A DNA stretch of 64,000 nt from Bacteroidales bacterium. GTDB taxonomy: Bacteria > Bacteroidota > Bacteroidia > Bacteroidales > UBA932. Position 1 is the first letter of the stretch, and each line of letters begins with the position of its first letter. The stretch covers positions 62,001 to 126,000 of the forward strand of contig JAFQAT010000017.1 in NCBI GenBank assembly GCA_017399865.1, in the 5' to 3' direction. A program made the translations under genes and the position numbers. Shown here piece by piece: positions 26,955 through 35,576 of the stretch. Under the pieces are notes generated by a model. It was not told the DNA's origin, did no database searches, and saw only the letters and a list, made by a program, of their open reading frames with translations.

Positions 26955-26979
26955 TTACGTACTGAAACCTAAGCCAAGA

Positions 26980-28164
26980 ATGAAGAAGATTTATCTCATT
27001 GTTCTTGCATTACTGACCACATTGCCCGTATATTCGGGACCTAAGAAAACCATATTCAGCAAGGAGCATTTCAATGTCTCCGTCCATGGCCGTTACCAGC
27101 ATATGCTGAACGAGATGGACATATATGACGAAGTGCTGAACAGTTACGGATCTGCGCTTGTCGGAATCCAGGTCGGGTATGGCACCCATCCTTCGGACAG
27201 CAGCTGGTGGTCCAATGCATTCAATTATCCGAGTATCTCGTTGGGATTCTCGTATGACAATACGGGTGATCTCAAGACATACCCGAGCACACATATGGGA
27301 GATTTCTACAATCTCTATCTTGCCCTGGAGTTCGATTTCTTCCGTGCAGGTATCTTCTCAATCGGACCGGTATTGGAAATAGGTGCGTCTTTCACAACGG
27401 AAAAGTACAGTCCCCGCCGTAATGTCTCAAACCGATATGTCGGTTCCACAGTACTGGCAAATCTTGCCGGAGGCCTGGAAGCAAGTTTCAGGTTCCTGCC
27501 CCAGTGGGAATTGGCGCTGACTGGTTATCTGATCCATCATTCAAACGGAATGGTCCAGGTGCCGAACTGGGGAGTCAATCAGGCGGCTGTGGGCACAAAG
27601 CTCAAATACTATCTTGCTCCTCATGAAAGACCTCGCAGGATAGCTTTGGAAAAGCCTGATTATCCGAAAGGATTGCGATGGAACGTATATACCGCCTTCG
27701 GAGGCCACAGCTGTGACTGGGAACTTATCGCCAAAGGCCCCGAGGCCTATCCCGTAAAGCGCCGCTTCAGGGCGATAGTCGGCGCCGAAGCGGCCTGGAG
27801 GTACTGCAGGACTCTGTCTACAGGCATCGGAATAGAAGGAAACTATGCGGATAACGTATATAAGGAAATGGACCTGCTCCTCAGGGGACAGGAAGATTCT
27901 CAAGGCTATTCGCCGTTCTATACATCCGTCCATCTGATACAGAACATCCATTATTCTGACTTCTCGGTCAATATCGCTGTCGGCTGGTATACCTTCAAGA
28001 AGACAGGTCTGGTGGAAGATATGGGCAAATGCTTCCAGAGGATAGGTGTGCGCTATCATCTTCCTCAGATGAAGGCGGGGCAGGCCTTCCTTTCGTTCGG
28101 CATGAGGTCCCATTATTTCGACCGTTCTTACTGTCTCGAATACGGAGCGGGATTCACATTCTGA
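26980..28164 (+). CDS. PagL/acyloxyacyl-hydrolase-like outer-membrane protein
   Basis: 394 residues from the ATG at 26980, which follows the promoter and gives a signal peptide (MKKIYLIVLALLTTLPVYS); the frame is open upstream to 26866 but that part precedes the promoter. The protein is a beta-barrel rich in alternating aromatic strands. The HHSNG motif (His186, His187, Ser188, Asn189) followed by PNWGVN matches the PagL catalytic H-x-S pattern, so it may remove an acyl chain from lipid A. PagL proteins are about 170-190 residues, so this one has a large extra C-terminal half; the catalytic acid cannot be aligned by eye. Confidence 0.65.
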   Translation: MKKIYLIVLALLTTLPVYSGPKKTIFSKEHFNVSVHGRYQHMLNEMDIYDEVLNSYGSALVGIQVGYGTHPSDSSWWSNAFNYPSISLGFSYDNTGDLKTYPSTHMGDFYNLYLALEFDFFRAGIFSIGPVLEIGASFTTEKYSPRRNVSNRYVGSTVLANLAGGLEASFRFLPQWELALTGYLIHHSNGMVQVPNWGVNQAAVGTKLKYYLAPHERPRRIALEKPDYPKGLRWNVYTAFGGHSCDWELIAKGPEAYPVKRRFRAIVGAEAAWRYCRTLSTGIGIEGNYADNVYKEMDLLLRGQEDSQGYSPFYTSVHLIQNIHYSDFSVNIAVGWYTFKKTGLVEDMGKCFQRIGVRYHLPQMKAGQAFLSFGMRSHYFDRSYCLEYGAGFTF

Positions 28165-28165
28165 T

Positions 28166-28600
28166 TCAGCCGGTCTTCTTCTTTCTGAATATGACCATAT
28201 TGTTTATCGTGAAGTTCAGGATTCCGGACAGGCACATCGCCAGAAGATTGCATATCACCACATCCCAGCCTGTGAACCTCTCGATGATCAGAAGTACTCC
28301 GAATCTCAGCAGGAATACAGCAGAACAGGATATATTGTAGGCGAGATATTTCTTCAGAAAGCCGGTCCTTCCTTGTTCCTTTCTCCCTTGCGTCCTGTCT
28401 TTCCAGACATAGAAATAGGAAATGCTGTAATTAATAGCTACGGCAAATTGGAAGGAAATGACCGGAGATATGATGTACTCGCCCAGATATCCTTTGGTAA
28501 AGACATAGTCAGACAAGATCCAGAGCACAAGGGTGTCGGCAATAGTGCCGGCCACGCTTGTGCCTATGAACTTGATGTATCTTATCAGAATGCCCGGCAT
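28166..28600 (-). CDS. GtrA family membrane protein
   Basis: 144 residues with four transmembrane helices, matching the GtrA/DPMS-like family: the FIGTSVAGTIADTLVLWIL segment at the N-terminus and a NFTINNMVIFRKK ending (the NFxxxxxWVF-type tail). GtrA proteins help flip lipid-linked sugars or act with glycosyltransferases. It starts on the last base of the upstream CDP-alcohol transferase gene on the same strand (one-base overlap), so the two are translationally coupled. Confidence 0.88.
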   Translation of the reverse strand: MPGILIRYIKFIGTSVAGTIADTLVLWILSDYVFTKGYLGEYIISPVISFQFAVAINYSISYFYVWKDRTQGRKEQGRTGFLKKYLAYNISCSAVFLLRFGVLLIIERFTGWDVVICNLLAMCLSGILNFTINNMVIFRKKKTG

Positions 28601-29310
28601 TATCTGTTCTTTTTCGGCATCGGATCTATCTTCGCATAATCCTTTATATCATTACGGACTGTCGTAAGGTGCATCAGGGCAAGCACGATGATGATCAGGA
28701 TGCCGATGTAGTCCAATGCGCCCATGGTGAATTCACGGCCGCATAGCATGAAGCTGTGCGAAAACTCCCTTAAAGGGCGGATTAGCGCAAACAATGTATT
28801 GATCAGTATCATTATGATCCTGAACTCCGTCGGTCCCATGCTTGCGTATGTCAGCTTGAATTCCTTCTTCAGGTGGGCGTTGATGCTTACGTTTATAGTG
28901 ATCAGGAAATACATCACCAGCGCGAGCAGAGCGATCTCCAGATGCATAAGTCCGGACAGTCCCACTCCGACGAAGATCATAACCTCATTTATCGCGTCGA
29001 CCGTGTGGTCTATATAATAACCGTAGACAGGCCTCTGAGTCTTTCTCACTCTTGCCAGAGTGCCGTCCAGCGAGTCTCCGTACCAGTTGATGATGAATCC
29101 CAATGAACTGAGCCACAGGAAATTGATGTTCCATGCGGAAAGGATGTATCCGGCTGCGATTACTGCTGCTCCGAATGAACCGATGTAAGTCAGGATATCC
29201 GATGTCATCCATTTCGGCTGGCGCTCCGCCAGCCATACCAGCACCTTCTTTTCCAATGCGTTGAGGACAGAAGTCTGTATTCTTACGGCATCCGCTTTAT
29301 TGTTTTCCAT
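28600..29310 (-). CDS. CDP-alcohol phosphatidyltransferase family protein
   Basis: 236 residues with about six transmembrane helices. The family signature is complete: Asp79, Asp82-Gly83, Ala86-Arg87, Gly97, Asp101 and Asp105, with nine rather than eight residues between Arg87 and Gly97. These enzymes move a phosphatidyl group from CDP-diacylglycerol onto an alcohol (glycerol phosphate, serine, inositol phosphate). The alcohol cannot be determined here. It lies between GtrA and an acyltransferase on the same strand, so a lipid pathway is likely. Confidence 0.9.
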   Translation of the reverse strand: MENNKADAVRIQTSVLNALEKKVLVWLAERQPKWMTSDILTYIGSFGAAVIAAGYILSAWNINFLWLSSLGFIINWYGDSLDGTLARVRKTQRPVYGYYIDHTVDAINEVMIFVGVGLSGLMHLEIALLALVMYFLITINVSINAHLKKEFKLTYASMGPTEFRIIMILINTLFALIRPLREFSHSFMLCGREFTMGALDYIGILIIIVLALMHLTTVRNDIKDYAKIDPMPKKNR

Positions 29311-29311
29311 A

Positions 29312-30127
29312 TCAATATTGATTATAAACCTTATTCCTTAAAAAATCCCGGAGCAGATAGATGTCAGTATGTTCAGCCTGCTCCTCCGGAGTTATTACCG
29401 GTCCTATTGCAATTCTTGTTCTTTTTCCTCTCTTGTTGAATACTTCCGCCGGGAGACGCAGCAGCCTGACCTTCCAGTCTATCAGTCCAAGCGAATAATA
29501 CAGATCTGAGTTCCTGTCAAGAAAATGGACAGGAACTACAGGGACGCCAAGTTTCCTTATCAGCCTTATGACAGGTTCCTGCCATTCCCTGTCCCTGATG
29601 CATCCGTCCCTCAGGCTCAGGTCGGAGACTGCTCCGGACGGGAATATGCCCAAAGGATGGCCCGCCCTTACATGGGCGACTGCATCCTTGATGCCTTGAA
29701 TGCTGTCTTTGGTCGGGGCAGTACGTTCTGTGCCGACAGGAGTAACGCAGATGAAATTCTCTCCCAGTGTCCCGATCCTTCCGAGAAACTTGTTGACCAT
29801 TACCTTGAAGTCCGGCCTGATGTGTCCGAAGATGTCGACAAGCATCACCCCGTCTATACTTCCGTACGGGTGGTTGCTGATCGTGATGAAAGGGCCTTCG
29901 GGAAGATTCGCGAGTGCGTCGGGATTCATGATTTCATACTCAACGCCGATATCTTCGAGAACAGCCCTGGCAAAGTCCGGTCCTACGAAATGTGAATTTC
30001 TGTCATACAGATCATTCACCTTATCCACAGACAACATCTTCATCAGGCCTCGGCATAAAGCGTTGCCAAGACGCCCCTTGAACAGGGGCGTCGCCTTTTC
30101 CAATTCACCGACGGTAAGCAAAGGCAT
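29312..30127 (-). CDS. Lysophospholipid-type acyltransferase (PlsC-like)
   Basis: 271 residues, no signal peptide. The block ITISNHPYGSIDG contains His86 and Asp92, so the motif spacing is HX5D rather than the canonical HX4D. NHPxGxxDG variants are known to me in the PlsC-like branch that acylates hydroxy or ornithine/glycine-lipid-type acceptors, which is only suggestive. FPSGAVSDL later in the chain is the usual second acyltransferase block. It is the first gene of a three-gene minus-strand operon, with one base between its stop and the next start. Confidence 0.82.
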   Translation of the reverse strand: MPLLTVGELEKATPLFKGRLGNALCRGLMKMLSVDKVNDLYDRNSHFVGPDFARAVLEDIGVEYEIMNPDALANLPEGPFITISNHPYGSIDGVMLVDIFGHIRPDFKVMVNKFLGRIGTLGENFICVTPVGTERTAPTKDSIQGIKDAVAHVRAGHPLGIFPSGAVSDLSLRDGCIRDREWQEPVIRLIRKLGVPVVPVHFLDRNSDLYYSLGLIDWKVRLLRLPAEVFNKRGKRTRIAIGPVITPEEQAEHTDIYLLRDFLRNKVYNQY

Positions 30128-30322
30128 GATCCTGGTCTTTTTGATTTTCTATACTCGAAGTCAGGATATGCAAATATCTGTCCCTTTTTATACAGATGGG
30201 AAGATCTTGCGACTTTTGGGATATGAAAGAATACAGCAGAAACAGCAGTATGAATCGAAATAAGCGATTGCGTGTATAGAAACAAACGGATATGCTGGCT
30301 TTAACGGAATGCCGGACATGAA

Positions 30323-30330
30323 TACCTTTG
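30323..30330 (+). promoter_or_regulatory. Promoter -7 box for the small membrane peptide gene
   Basis: TACCTTTG with TTTA at 30300-30303, 19 bases upstream; start codon 29 bases downstream. Confidence 0.55.
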
Positions 30331-30358
30331 CGCCCGATTTTCAAAACACTTAATTATT

Positions 30359-30514
30359 ATGGTAAATTGCTTGATCATAATCGGAGTCGTTTCCATGCTG
30401 TTTGCAGCCAAGTGCTTTAAGGAGCTGTCAGATGTCCGTTCCATGAGCAGAATGACTCCGCAGGAAAGAAAGGCTGTGCTGGAAAGAAGAAACTTCTATG
30501 ACAACCATGCCTGA
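30359..30514 (+). CDS. Small single-pass membrane peptide, unknown function
   Basis: 51 residues, too short for usual thresholds. One hydrophobic helix (CLIIIGVVSMLFAAKCF, residues 4-20) is followed by a charged tail with a TPQERKAVLERR segment. It has a Bacteroidetes-type promoter and ends one base before the stop of the convergent LysR gene. No family recognised. Confidence 0.5.
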   Translation: MVNCLIIIGVVSMLFAAKCFKELSDVRSMSRMTPQERKAVLERRNFYDNHA

Positions 30515-30515
30515 A

Positions 30516-31409
30516 TCAAAGCAGGGTTATTTTCAAGGCTTTAGTGTCGCTCAGCAGATGGATGAACTCCTCTGTTGAGCGTTTTCTGTATCTGTTTGTA
30601 CAGAAATGCAGACATCCTTCCATCCTGCATTCGGCATCGTCTATATTTATGCTTACAAGCCCGTCATGCTCAAGGATCACGGTTTCGGAAAGTACTGTCA
30701 CATAGTTGCTTCTGTGGAGCAGGTTGAGGATCGTGTTTACTTCGTTTGCTTCAATCGCCACTTTCAGATTCAGGTTTCTTTCCTCTATGATGTTGTCAAA
30801 AGCGCTTCTTGCCTGAAGCCCGATGCTTGGAAGAATCAGTTCGTAGTCTTCCAGGTCTGCAAGTCTGACTAACTTCTTTCTGGTAAGAGGATGCTCTTCT
30901 CTGACTATTATGCTCAGCTTGTTGTCGAACAATATGTGTGATTCTACGTTGTCAAATTTCTCTGAAGACCTGAATGACAGGGCGAAATCAAGTTCTCCGT
31001 CAGATACCAGTTCCATCAGTTCCATGACGTTTCTGTAGCATATGTTGAGGTTTACGTCCGGAAACTCTTTCTTGAATGCAAGTACGCTCTCTGTCAGGAT
31101 GGAACCGAAACTATGTGTAACGCCGATGTTGAGTGTGCCTCTGTGGCCGGAAGCCAGATCCATCATCTTTGCCTTGTTGTCATCTGCTTCTGCCAGAGTC
31201 TTTTTCGCACCTTCAAGGAAGGTCATGCCGGCTTCGGTAAGGGATACCTTGTGGTTGTTTCTGAAAAACAGCGCCATGTCCAGTTCGTCTTCCAGCTGCT
31301 TTATCTGCTGGGAGAGCGTGCTCTGGGTAATATAGAGAGCCTTGGCTGCCTTTGAGAAGCTTAACAGTTCGGCTACCTTGACAAAATATTTCAGCTGACG
31401 TAGTTCCAT
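30516..31409 (-). CDS. LysR family transcriptional regulator
   Basis: 297 residues from the ATG at 31409, which begins the standard MELRQLKYF start; a frame start 45 bases upstream adds residues not seen in the family. An N-terminal winged HTH (about 1-60: FSKAAKALYITQSTLSQQIKQLE) is followed by a linker helix and a type 2 periplasmic-binding-like effector domain (about 90-297). LysR proteins usually control a divergent neighbour; here that is the DASS transporter, with 160 bases between the starts. The effector is likely the transported anion, by inference. Confidence 0.92.
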   Translation of the reverse strand: MELRQLKYFVKVAELLSFSKAAKALYITQSTLSQQIKQLEDELDMALFFRNNHKVSLTEAGMTFLEGAKKTLAEADDNKAKMMDLASGHRGTLNIGVTHSFGSILTESVLAFKKEFPDVNLNICYRNVMELMELVSDGELDFALSFRSSEKFDNVESHILFDNKLSIIVREEHPLTRKKLVRLADLEDYELILPSIGLQARSAFDNIIEERNLNLKVAIEANEVNTILNLLHRSNYVTVLSETVILEHDGLVSINIDDAECRMEGCLHFCTNRYRKRSTEEFIHLLSDTKALKITLL

Positions 31410-31517
31410 AGCACTTTTTGATTGCGGTTGCAAAATTAGGATTTTAAAAGTCAAAATACCCCTATATGATATTGATTTCTCCTATCGTGACAATCGAAAA
31501 TAACAATCACAGTTGTT

Positions 31518-31547
31518 TTTGGAGGGTCATTAATGAGGATACCTTTG
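31518..31547 (+). promoter_or_regulatory. Promoter of the DASS transporter gene
   Basis: TTTG at 31518-31521 and TACCTTTG at 31540-31547, spacer 18 bases (one short of the usual range), 22 bases before the start codon. Confidence 0.6.
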
Positions 31548-31569
31548 CCGAAAATCTAAAAAAAACGAT

Positions 31570-33072
31570 ATGTTCAAATTATTTAACGGCATCCACCTTG
31601 TGGAAGCATATCACGAATGGAAGAAGCAGAGACGCGACGACAAGATAGTCGCACGAACAATAAAACTGGCCATTGCCATCGCAGTACTTATATTACTTTG
31701 GTGCCTGCCGTCTTCCGTATATGGAATCTCCGGTCTCGGAGTCGTACAGCAGAGGGTCATTGCAATCTTCGGATTCGCAATCCTCATGTGGGTGTTCGAG
31801 GCAATTCCTGCCTGGACCACTTCAATGGCGGTTGTCGGTCTGCTTCTTTTCGCAACATCCGACAGCAGCTTCTGGTTCTTCGAAAAAGGCCTGACGCCGG
31901 CTGAAATGGCCACTCAGGTATCTTACAAGGACATCCTGCACTGCTTCGCCGATCCTATAATAATGCTTTTCATCGGCGGATTCATCCTTGCTATTGCAGC
32001 GACCAAGAGCGGTCTGGATGTTACCCTCGCCCGTATTCTCCTCAAGCCTTTCGGCAAGCAGTCGAAGTTCGTGCTTCTGGGATTCATCATGGTGACAGCT
32101 GTGTTCTCCATGTTCCTCAGCAATACTGCTACTGCTGCGATGATGCTTACGTTCCTTACCCCTGTGCTCAGGTCTCTTCCTGCAGATGGAAAGGGAAAGA
32201 TCGCTCTCGCCCTTTCCATTCCTATTGCGGCGAATATCGGAGGAATGGCGACCCCTATCGGTACGCCTCCTAACGCCATCGCACTGAAATACCTTAACGA
32301 GGTGCTTGGCATGCAGATCGGTTTCGGCCAGTGGACTTCGTTCATGCTTCCATATGTGATCGTCATCCTTGTGATAGCATGGTTCCTCCTTCTGAAGATG
32401 TTCCCTTTCAAGCAGAAAACGATCGAGCTCAAGATCGAGGGCGAAACAAAGAAGGACTGGAAATCCATCGTGGTATATGTTACATTAGCACTCACCATCC
32501 TCATGTGGATGCTTGACAAGGTGACAGGAGTCAATTCCAATGTCGTTGCAATGTTCCCTGTCGTGATCTTCTGCGTAACAGGAATCATTACTAAAAAGGA
32601 CCTGGAGGAAATCAGTTGGAGCGTGCTCTGGATGGTAGCCGGAGGTTTCGCACTCGGTGTGGCTCTTCAGAACACCGGCCTTGCCCAGCAGCTTATCGCT
32701 GCCATACCTTTCGGCACATGGTCTCCTGCTGTCGTGATAATCGGTTCAGGACTGATATGCTATCTCATGGCGAACTTCATCTCTCATACGGCTACAGCGA
32801 ATCTTCTTGTCCCTATCCTTGCGCTTGCTGGAGGTGCGATGAAGGATATGCTCGCTCCGTACGGAGGAGTGTCTACCCTTCTTATAGGTGTGGCACTGGC
32901 ATCTTCTCTTGCCATGGTTCTTCCTATCAGTACTCCGCCTAATGCCATTGCACACGCAACAGGAATGATCGAGCAGAAGGACATGGTGAAGACCGGCATC
33001 ATCATGGGCGTAGTAGGACTTGTAATCGGTTATTCGATGCTTATGATGCTTGGAGCAAACGGCCTGATCTGA
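31570..33072 (+). CDS. DASS (SLC13) sodium-coupled anion symporter
   Basis: 500 residues with about 11 membrane helices, imports di- or tricarboxylates or sulfate with sodium. The two-fold repeated DASS motifs are visible: SNTATAA with TPIGTPPNA in the first half and SHTATAN with LPISTPPNA in the second. The second motif reads SHT rather than the SNT of the best studied member. Divergent from a LysR regulator that probably controls it. The substrate is not determinable by eye. Confidence 0.9.
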   Translation: MFKLFNGIHLVEAYHEWKKQRRDDKIVARTIKLAIAIAVLILLWCLPSSVYGISGLGVVQQRVIAIFGFAILMWVFEAIPAWTTSMAVVGLLLFATSDSSFWFFEKGLTPAEMATQVSYKDILHCFADPIIMLFIGGFILAIAATKSGLDVTLARILLKPFGKQSKFVLLGFIMVTAVFSMFLSNTATAAMMLTFLTPVLRSLPADGKGKIALALSIPIAANIGGMATPIGTPPNAIALKYLNEVLGMQIGFGQWTSFMLPYVIVILVIAWFLLLKMFPFKQKTIELKIEGETKKDWKSIVVYVTLALTILMWMLDKVTGVNSNVVAMFPVVIFCVTGIITKKDLEEISWSVLWMVAGGFALGVALQNTGLAQQLIAAIPFGTWSPAVVIIGSGLICYLMANFISHTATANLLVPILALAGGAMKDMLAPYGGVSTLLIGVALASSLAMVLPISTPPNAIAHATGMIEQKDMVKTGIIMGVVGLVIGYSMLMMLGANGLI

Positions 33073-33131
33073 AAAATATATATGATTTGAAGAAGACAAT
33101 GTTGTGAAACATTGCATAGTACCCAATTGTT

Positions 33132-33166
33132 GCCTTGGCTATCCATCAGCCAAGGCTTTTTCTTTT
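33132..33166. terminator. Terminator between the DASS gene and ybaK
   Basis: GCCTTGGCT and AGCCAAGGC form a perfect 9-base stem with a 7-base loop, followed by TTTTTCTTTT, ending the plus-strand transcript. Confidence 0.88.
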
Positions 33167-33171
33167 CCTGT

Positions 33172-33654
33172 TCAGCAGGCGACGTCGGCTACGGAGGCGC
33201 CGGTGAAGGCGACGATGTCGGCCGGAGAAATCTCGATCTGAAGGCCGCGGACTCCGGCGCTTACGTAGATCGTGTCGAATGAAAGGGCGGTGGAATGGAA
33301 ATAGGTCGGGAAGCGTTTCTTCATCCCGATCGGAGAACATCCTCCGCGTATGTATCCGGTTACGGACAGAAGGTCCTTCATCGCTATCATTTCGACCTTT
33401 TTGTTGCCGGAAACCTTGGCCAGAGCCTTGAGGTCGACTTCGGTATTGCCCGGAACTACGCATACGATGTGTCCGGTCCTGTCTCCGTGGAGTACGAGGG
33501 TCTTGAACACGCGGGCGATGTCCTGACCCAGAGAATCGGCCACATGTTGTGCCGCGAGGTCGTTCTCATCGAACTCGTACGGAATGAGCCTGTATGAAAT
33601 TCCAGCCTTGTCCAGAAGTCTGGCGGCATTTGTCTTTTCTATCTTCTTTGCCAT
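33172..33654 (-). CDS. ybaK: YbaK/EbsC-type Cys-tRNA(Pro) deacylase
   Basis: 160 residues from the ATG at 33654, supported by the standard KTNAARLLDKAGI opening; upstream in-frame extension to 33798 lacks family similarity and crosses a -7-like box (33663-33670, minus strand). YbaK hydrolyses cysteine mischarged on tRNA-Pro. Family motifs: EFDENDLAAQHVADSLG, VFKTLVL, the conserved lysine in LSVTGYIRGGCSPIG region, and ending ISPADIVAFTGASVADV. Confidence 0.93.
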   Translation of the reverse strand: MAKKIEKTNAARLLDKAGISYRLIPYEFDENDLAAQHVADSLGQDIARVFKTLVLHGDRTGHIVCVVPGNTEVDLKALAKVSGNKKVEMIAMKDLLSVTGYIRGGCSPIGMKKRFPTYFHSTALSFDTIYVSAGVRGLQIEISPADIVAFTGASVADVAC

Positions 33655-33714
33655 AACGGATGCAAAAATAATAAAATTGTCTATCTTTATGTTCTCAAAC
33701 CAATCGCATTCCAT

Positions 33715-33915
33715 ATGGAAACAAGATTCATGAAATTTTTCCGCCTCGTGGTGATGGCTGTTGCATTTGTGGCACTGGCTGTGTTTACCGTACTTCATGC
33801 CCGCAGCGGTCTTGAGACCCAGACATCAAAACTGTATCTTGGATTCTTTATCATCCTCATGGTGTGGGCGGCAATCCGCGTGTTCTCCATTGCTAAAGAT
33901 CTGTTTCAAAAATAG
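33715..33915 (+). CDS. Small two-helix membrane protein
   Basis: 66 residues with two hydrophobic segments (about 9-27 and 41-58) separated by a short charged loop. No family recognised. A near-consensus -7 box (TATCTTTA, 33682-33689) precedes it. It ends three bases before the GH43 gene, so it likely shares its transcript. Confidence 0.6.
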   Translation: METRFMKFFRLVVMAVAFVALAVFTVLHARSGLETQTSKLYLGFFIILMVWAAIRVFSIAKDLFQK

Positions 33916-33918
33916 CAT

Positions 33919-35520
33919 ATGAAAAAGACTGTATTTGTCATGCTCGCCTCTGTGCTTGCATGTATGGGCGTGTATGCCCAGAATCCGTATCTCCCTCTTT
34001 GGGAGTATATTCCTGACGGTGAACCTTATCTCTTCGAGGATCCGGACAGTCCCGGAAAGATGAGGGTGTATGTATATGGCTCGCATGATTCCATGATCAG
34101 CGGATACTGCGGCCGCGAACAGGTGGTATGGTCCGCACCGGAAGAAGACCTGAAGTCCTGGCGTTATGACGGAGTGATCTTCGAATCCAGAAGGGATGCT
34201 CAGGGCAGGTGGTTCCGCGATGACCATCGTGGAGACGTGCTCTATGCGCCGGATGTCACAATGAGGATGGAAGACGGGAAACCGATGTATTACCTCTTCC
34301 CAAACAATCAGGAATACGGACGCAGAAGCATGGTGGCTAAATCTCCACGCCCTGACGGTCCGTTCGAAGTCTGCAACTGGGATCCGGACCAGCCTGGAAG
34401 GACGGTTGGTATCCTGGATTTTGACCCGGCTGTATTCGTGGATGATGACGGCAGGGTCTACGGTTATTGGGGATTTGAGAATTCATATGGAGCAGAACTT
34501 GATCCGAAGACAATGGCTACAGTCAGGCCGGGAACAGAGATCGTGACAGACATGATTCCAGGCAAGAAGCAGGATAAGACTTTCCGTTTCTTCGAAGCTT
34601 CGTCGATGCGTAAGATAAAGGACAAATATGTCTTTGTATACAGCCGCTGGACCGCTGACGGAGACTTCGGACTTCCGGAAACGAACTATACATTGGCCTA
34701 TGCGTGGTCTGATTCGCCGCTGGGTCCTTTTACATATGGCGGAACCATCATCGACGGACGTGCCCGCACAAAGACTCCGGATGGCAAGATAATAGCGACC
34801 GCGACCCCTAACGGAAACACGCATGGAGGCATACTGGAAGTCGCAGGACAGTGGTATGTGTTCTATCACCGCCAGTGCGGAACGGACGAATACTCGCGCC
34901 AGGCAATGGTCGCTCCTATCCAGGTAAATGTCACTGAAGGTCCAGAGGGAAAGGTAGAGATATCTGAAGGAGAATATACTTCAGAAGGCTTCCATCTGGA
35001 AGGACTGGATCCTTTAAAGACATATTCTGCCGGCATAGCATGCTGGTACACCGGACCAAAGCCGGCAAGGCAGGAATATCCGAATTACGTTTTCACCGGT
35101 TCATATGTGAAGCCTCTGCGTATCGGAGCTTACGGTTATGACGATCTGTACGACCTCAAGGTCAATGCAGCCCCGGTGGTCAACAACACCAGCGGCTCTG
35201 TTGTCGGTTATAAATACTTTAATTTCGATAAGACTTATGGACGGAAAGAAGGGCTCGAACTTGTACTGGAAGTCCTTCCGGAAGGAATAGACGGCACCAT
35301 CGACGTGATGGTAGACAGTCCTTGGACCAAAGGTGGGGGCAGGAAGGTGGGAAGCATGAGGGTGATGAAGGAAATGCCTCGCAAGCTCATGAATCTTTCT
35401 GCAGACGTCTCTTCGCTGGCTGGTCTCAAAGGCAAGCATGCGATATTCCTCGTGATCTCATCGGATGTGGACGACCAGTCGGTCTGCGAGATCCATAAGA
35501 TAGGATTTGAATTGAAATGA
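33919..35520 (+). CDS. GH43 family glycoside hydrolase, exported
   Basis: 533 residues with a signal peptide (…MGVYAQ). GH43 enzymes are inverting arabinofuranosidases, xylosidases or related. The five-bladed propeller carries the three expected acids: an Asp in IPDGEPY (about 33; catalytic base), an Asp in DFDPAVFVDDDG, and a Glu in FFEASSMRK (general acid). A C-terminal beta-sandwich of about 150 residues follows, likely a carbohydrate-binding or accessory domain. Subfamily and linkage are not resolved. It stands apart from both polysaccharide loci; a bidirectional terminator follows. Confidence 0.88.
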   Translation: MKKTVFVMLASVLACMGVYAQNPYLPLWEYIPDGEPYLFEDPDSPGKMRVYVYGSHDSMISGYCGREQVVWSAPEEDLKSWRYDGVIFESRRDAQGRWFRDDHRGDVLYAPDVTMRMEDGKPMYYLFPNNQEYGRRSMVAKSPRPDGPFEVCNWDPDQPGRTVGILDFDPAVFVDDDGRVYGYWGFENSYGAELDPKTMATVRPGTEIVTDMIPGKKQDKTFRFFEASSMRKIKDKYVFVYSRWTADGDFGLPETNYTLAYAWSDSPLGPFTYGGTIIDGRARTKTPDGKIIATATPNGNTHGGILEVAGQWYVFYHRQCGTDEYSRQAMVAPIQVNVTEGPEGKVEISEGEYTSEGFHLEGLDPLKTYSAGIACWYTGPKPARQEYPNYVFTGSYVKPLRIGAYGYDDLYDLKVNAAPVVNNTSGSVVGYKYFNFDKTYGRKEGLELVLEVLPEGIDGTIDVMVDSPWTKGGGRKVGSMRVMKEMPRKLMNLSADVSSLAGLKGKHAIFLVISSDVDDQSVCEIHKIGFELK

Positions 35521-35526
35521 AAATAA

Positions 35527-35556
35527 AACAGAGCCGGTTTTATGCCGGCTCTGTTT
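35527..35556. terminator. Bidirectional terminator after GH43
   Basis: AAACAGAGCCGG and CCGGCTCTGTTT form a perfect 12-base stem with a 6-base loop between convergent genes. Confidence 0.9.
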
Positions 35557-35576
35557 CATTATGTATGAAGCTATGA

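Noticed and set aside
30105..30344. Minus-strand 79-residue frame upstream of the acyltransferase
   Set aside because: Overlaps the acyltransferase start and the promoter of the small peptide; composition is unlike a real gene.
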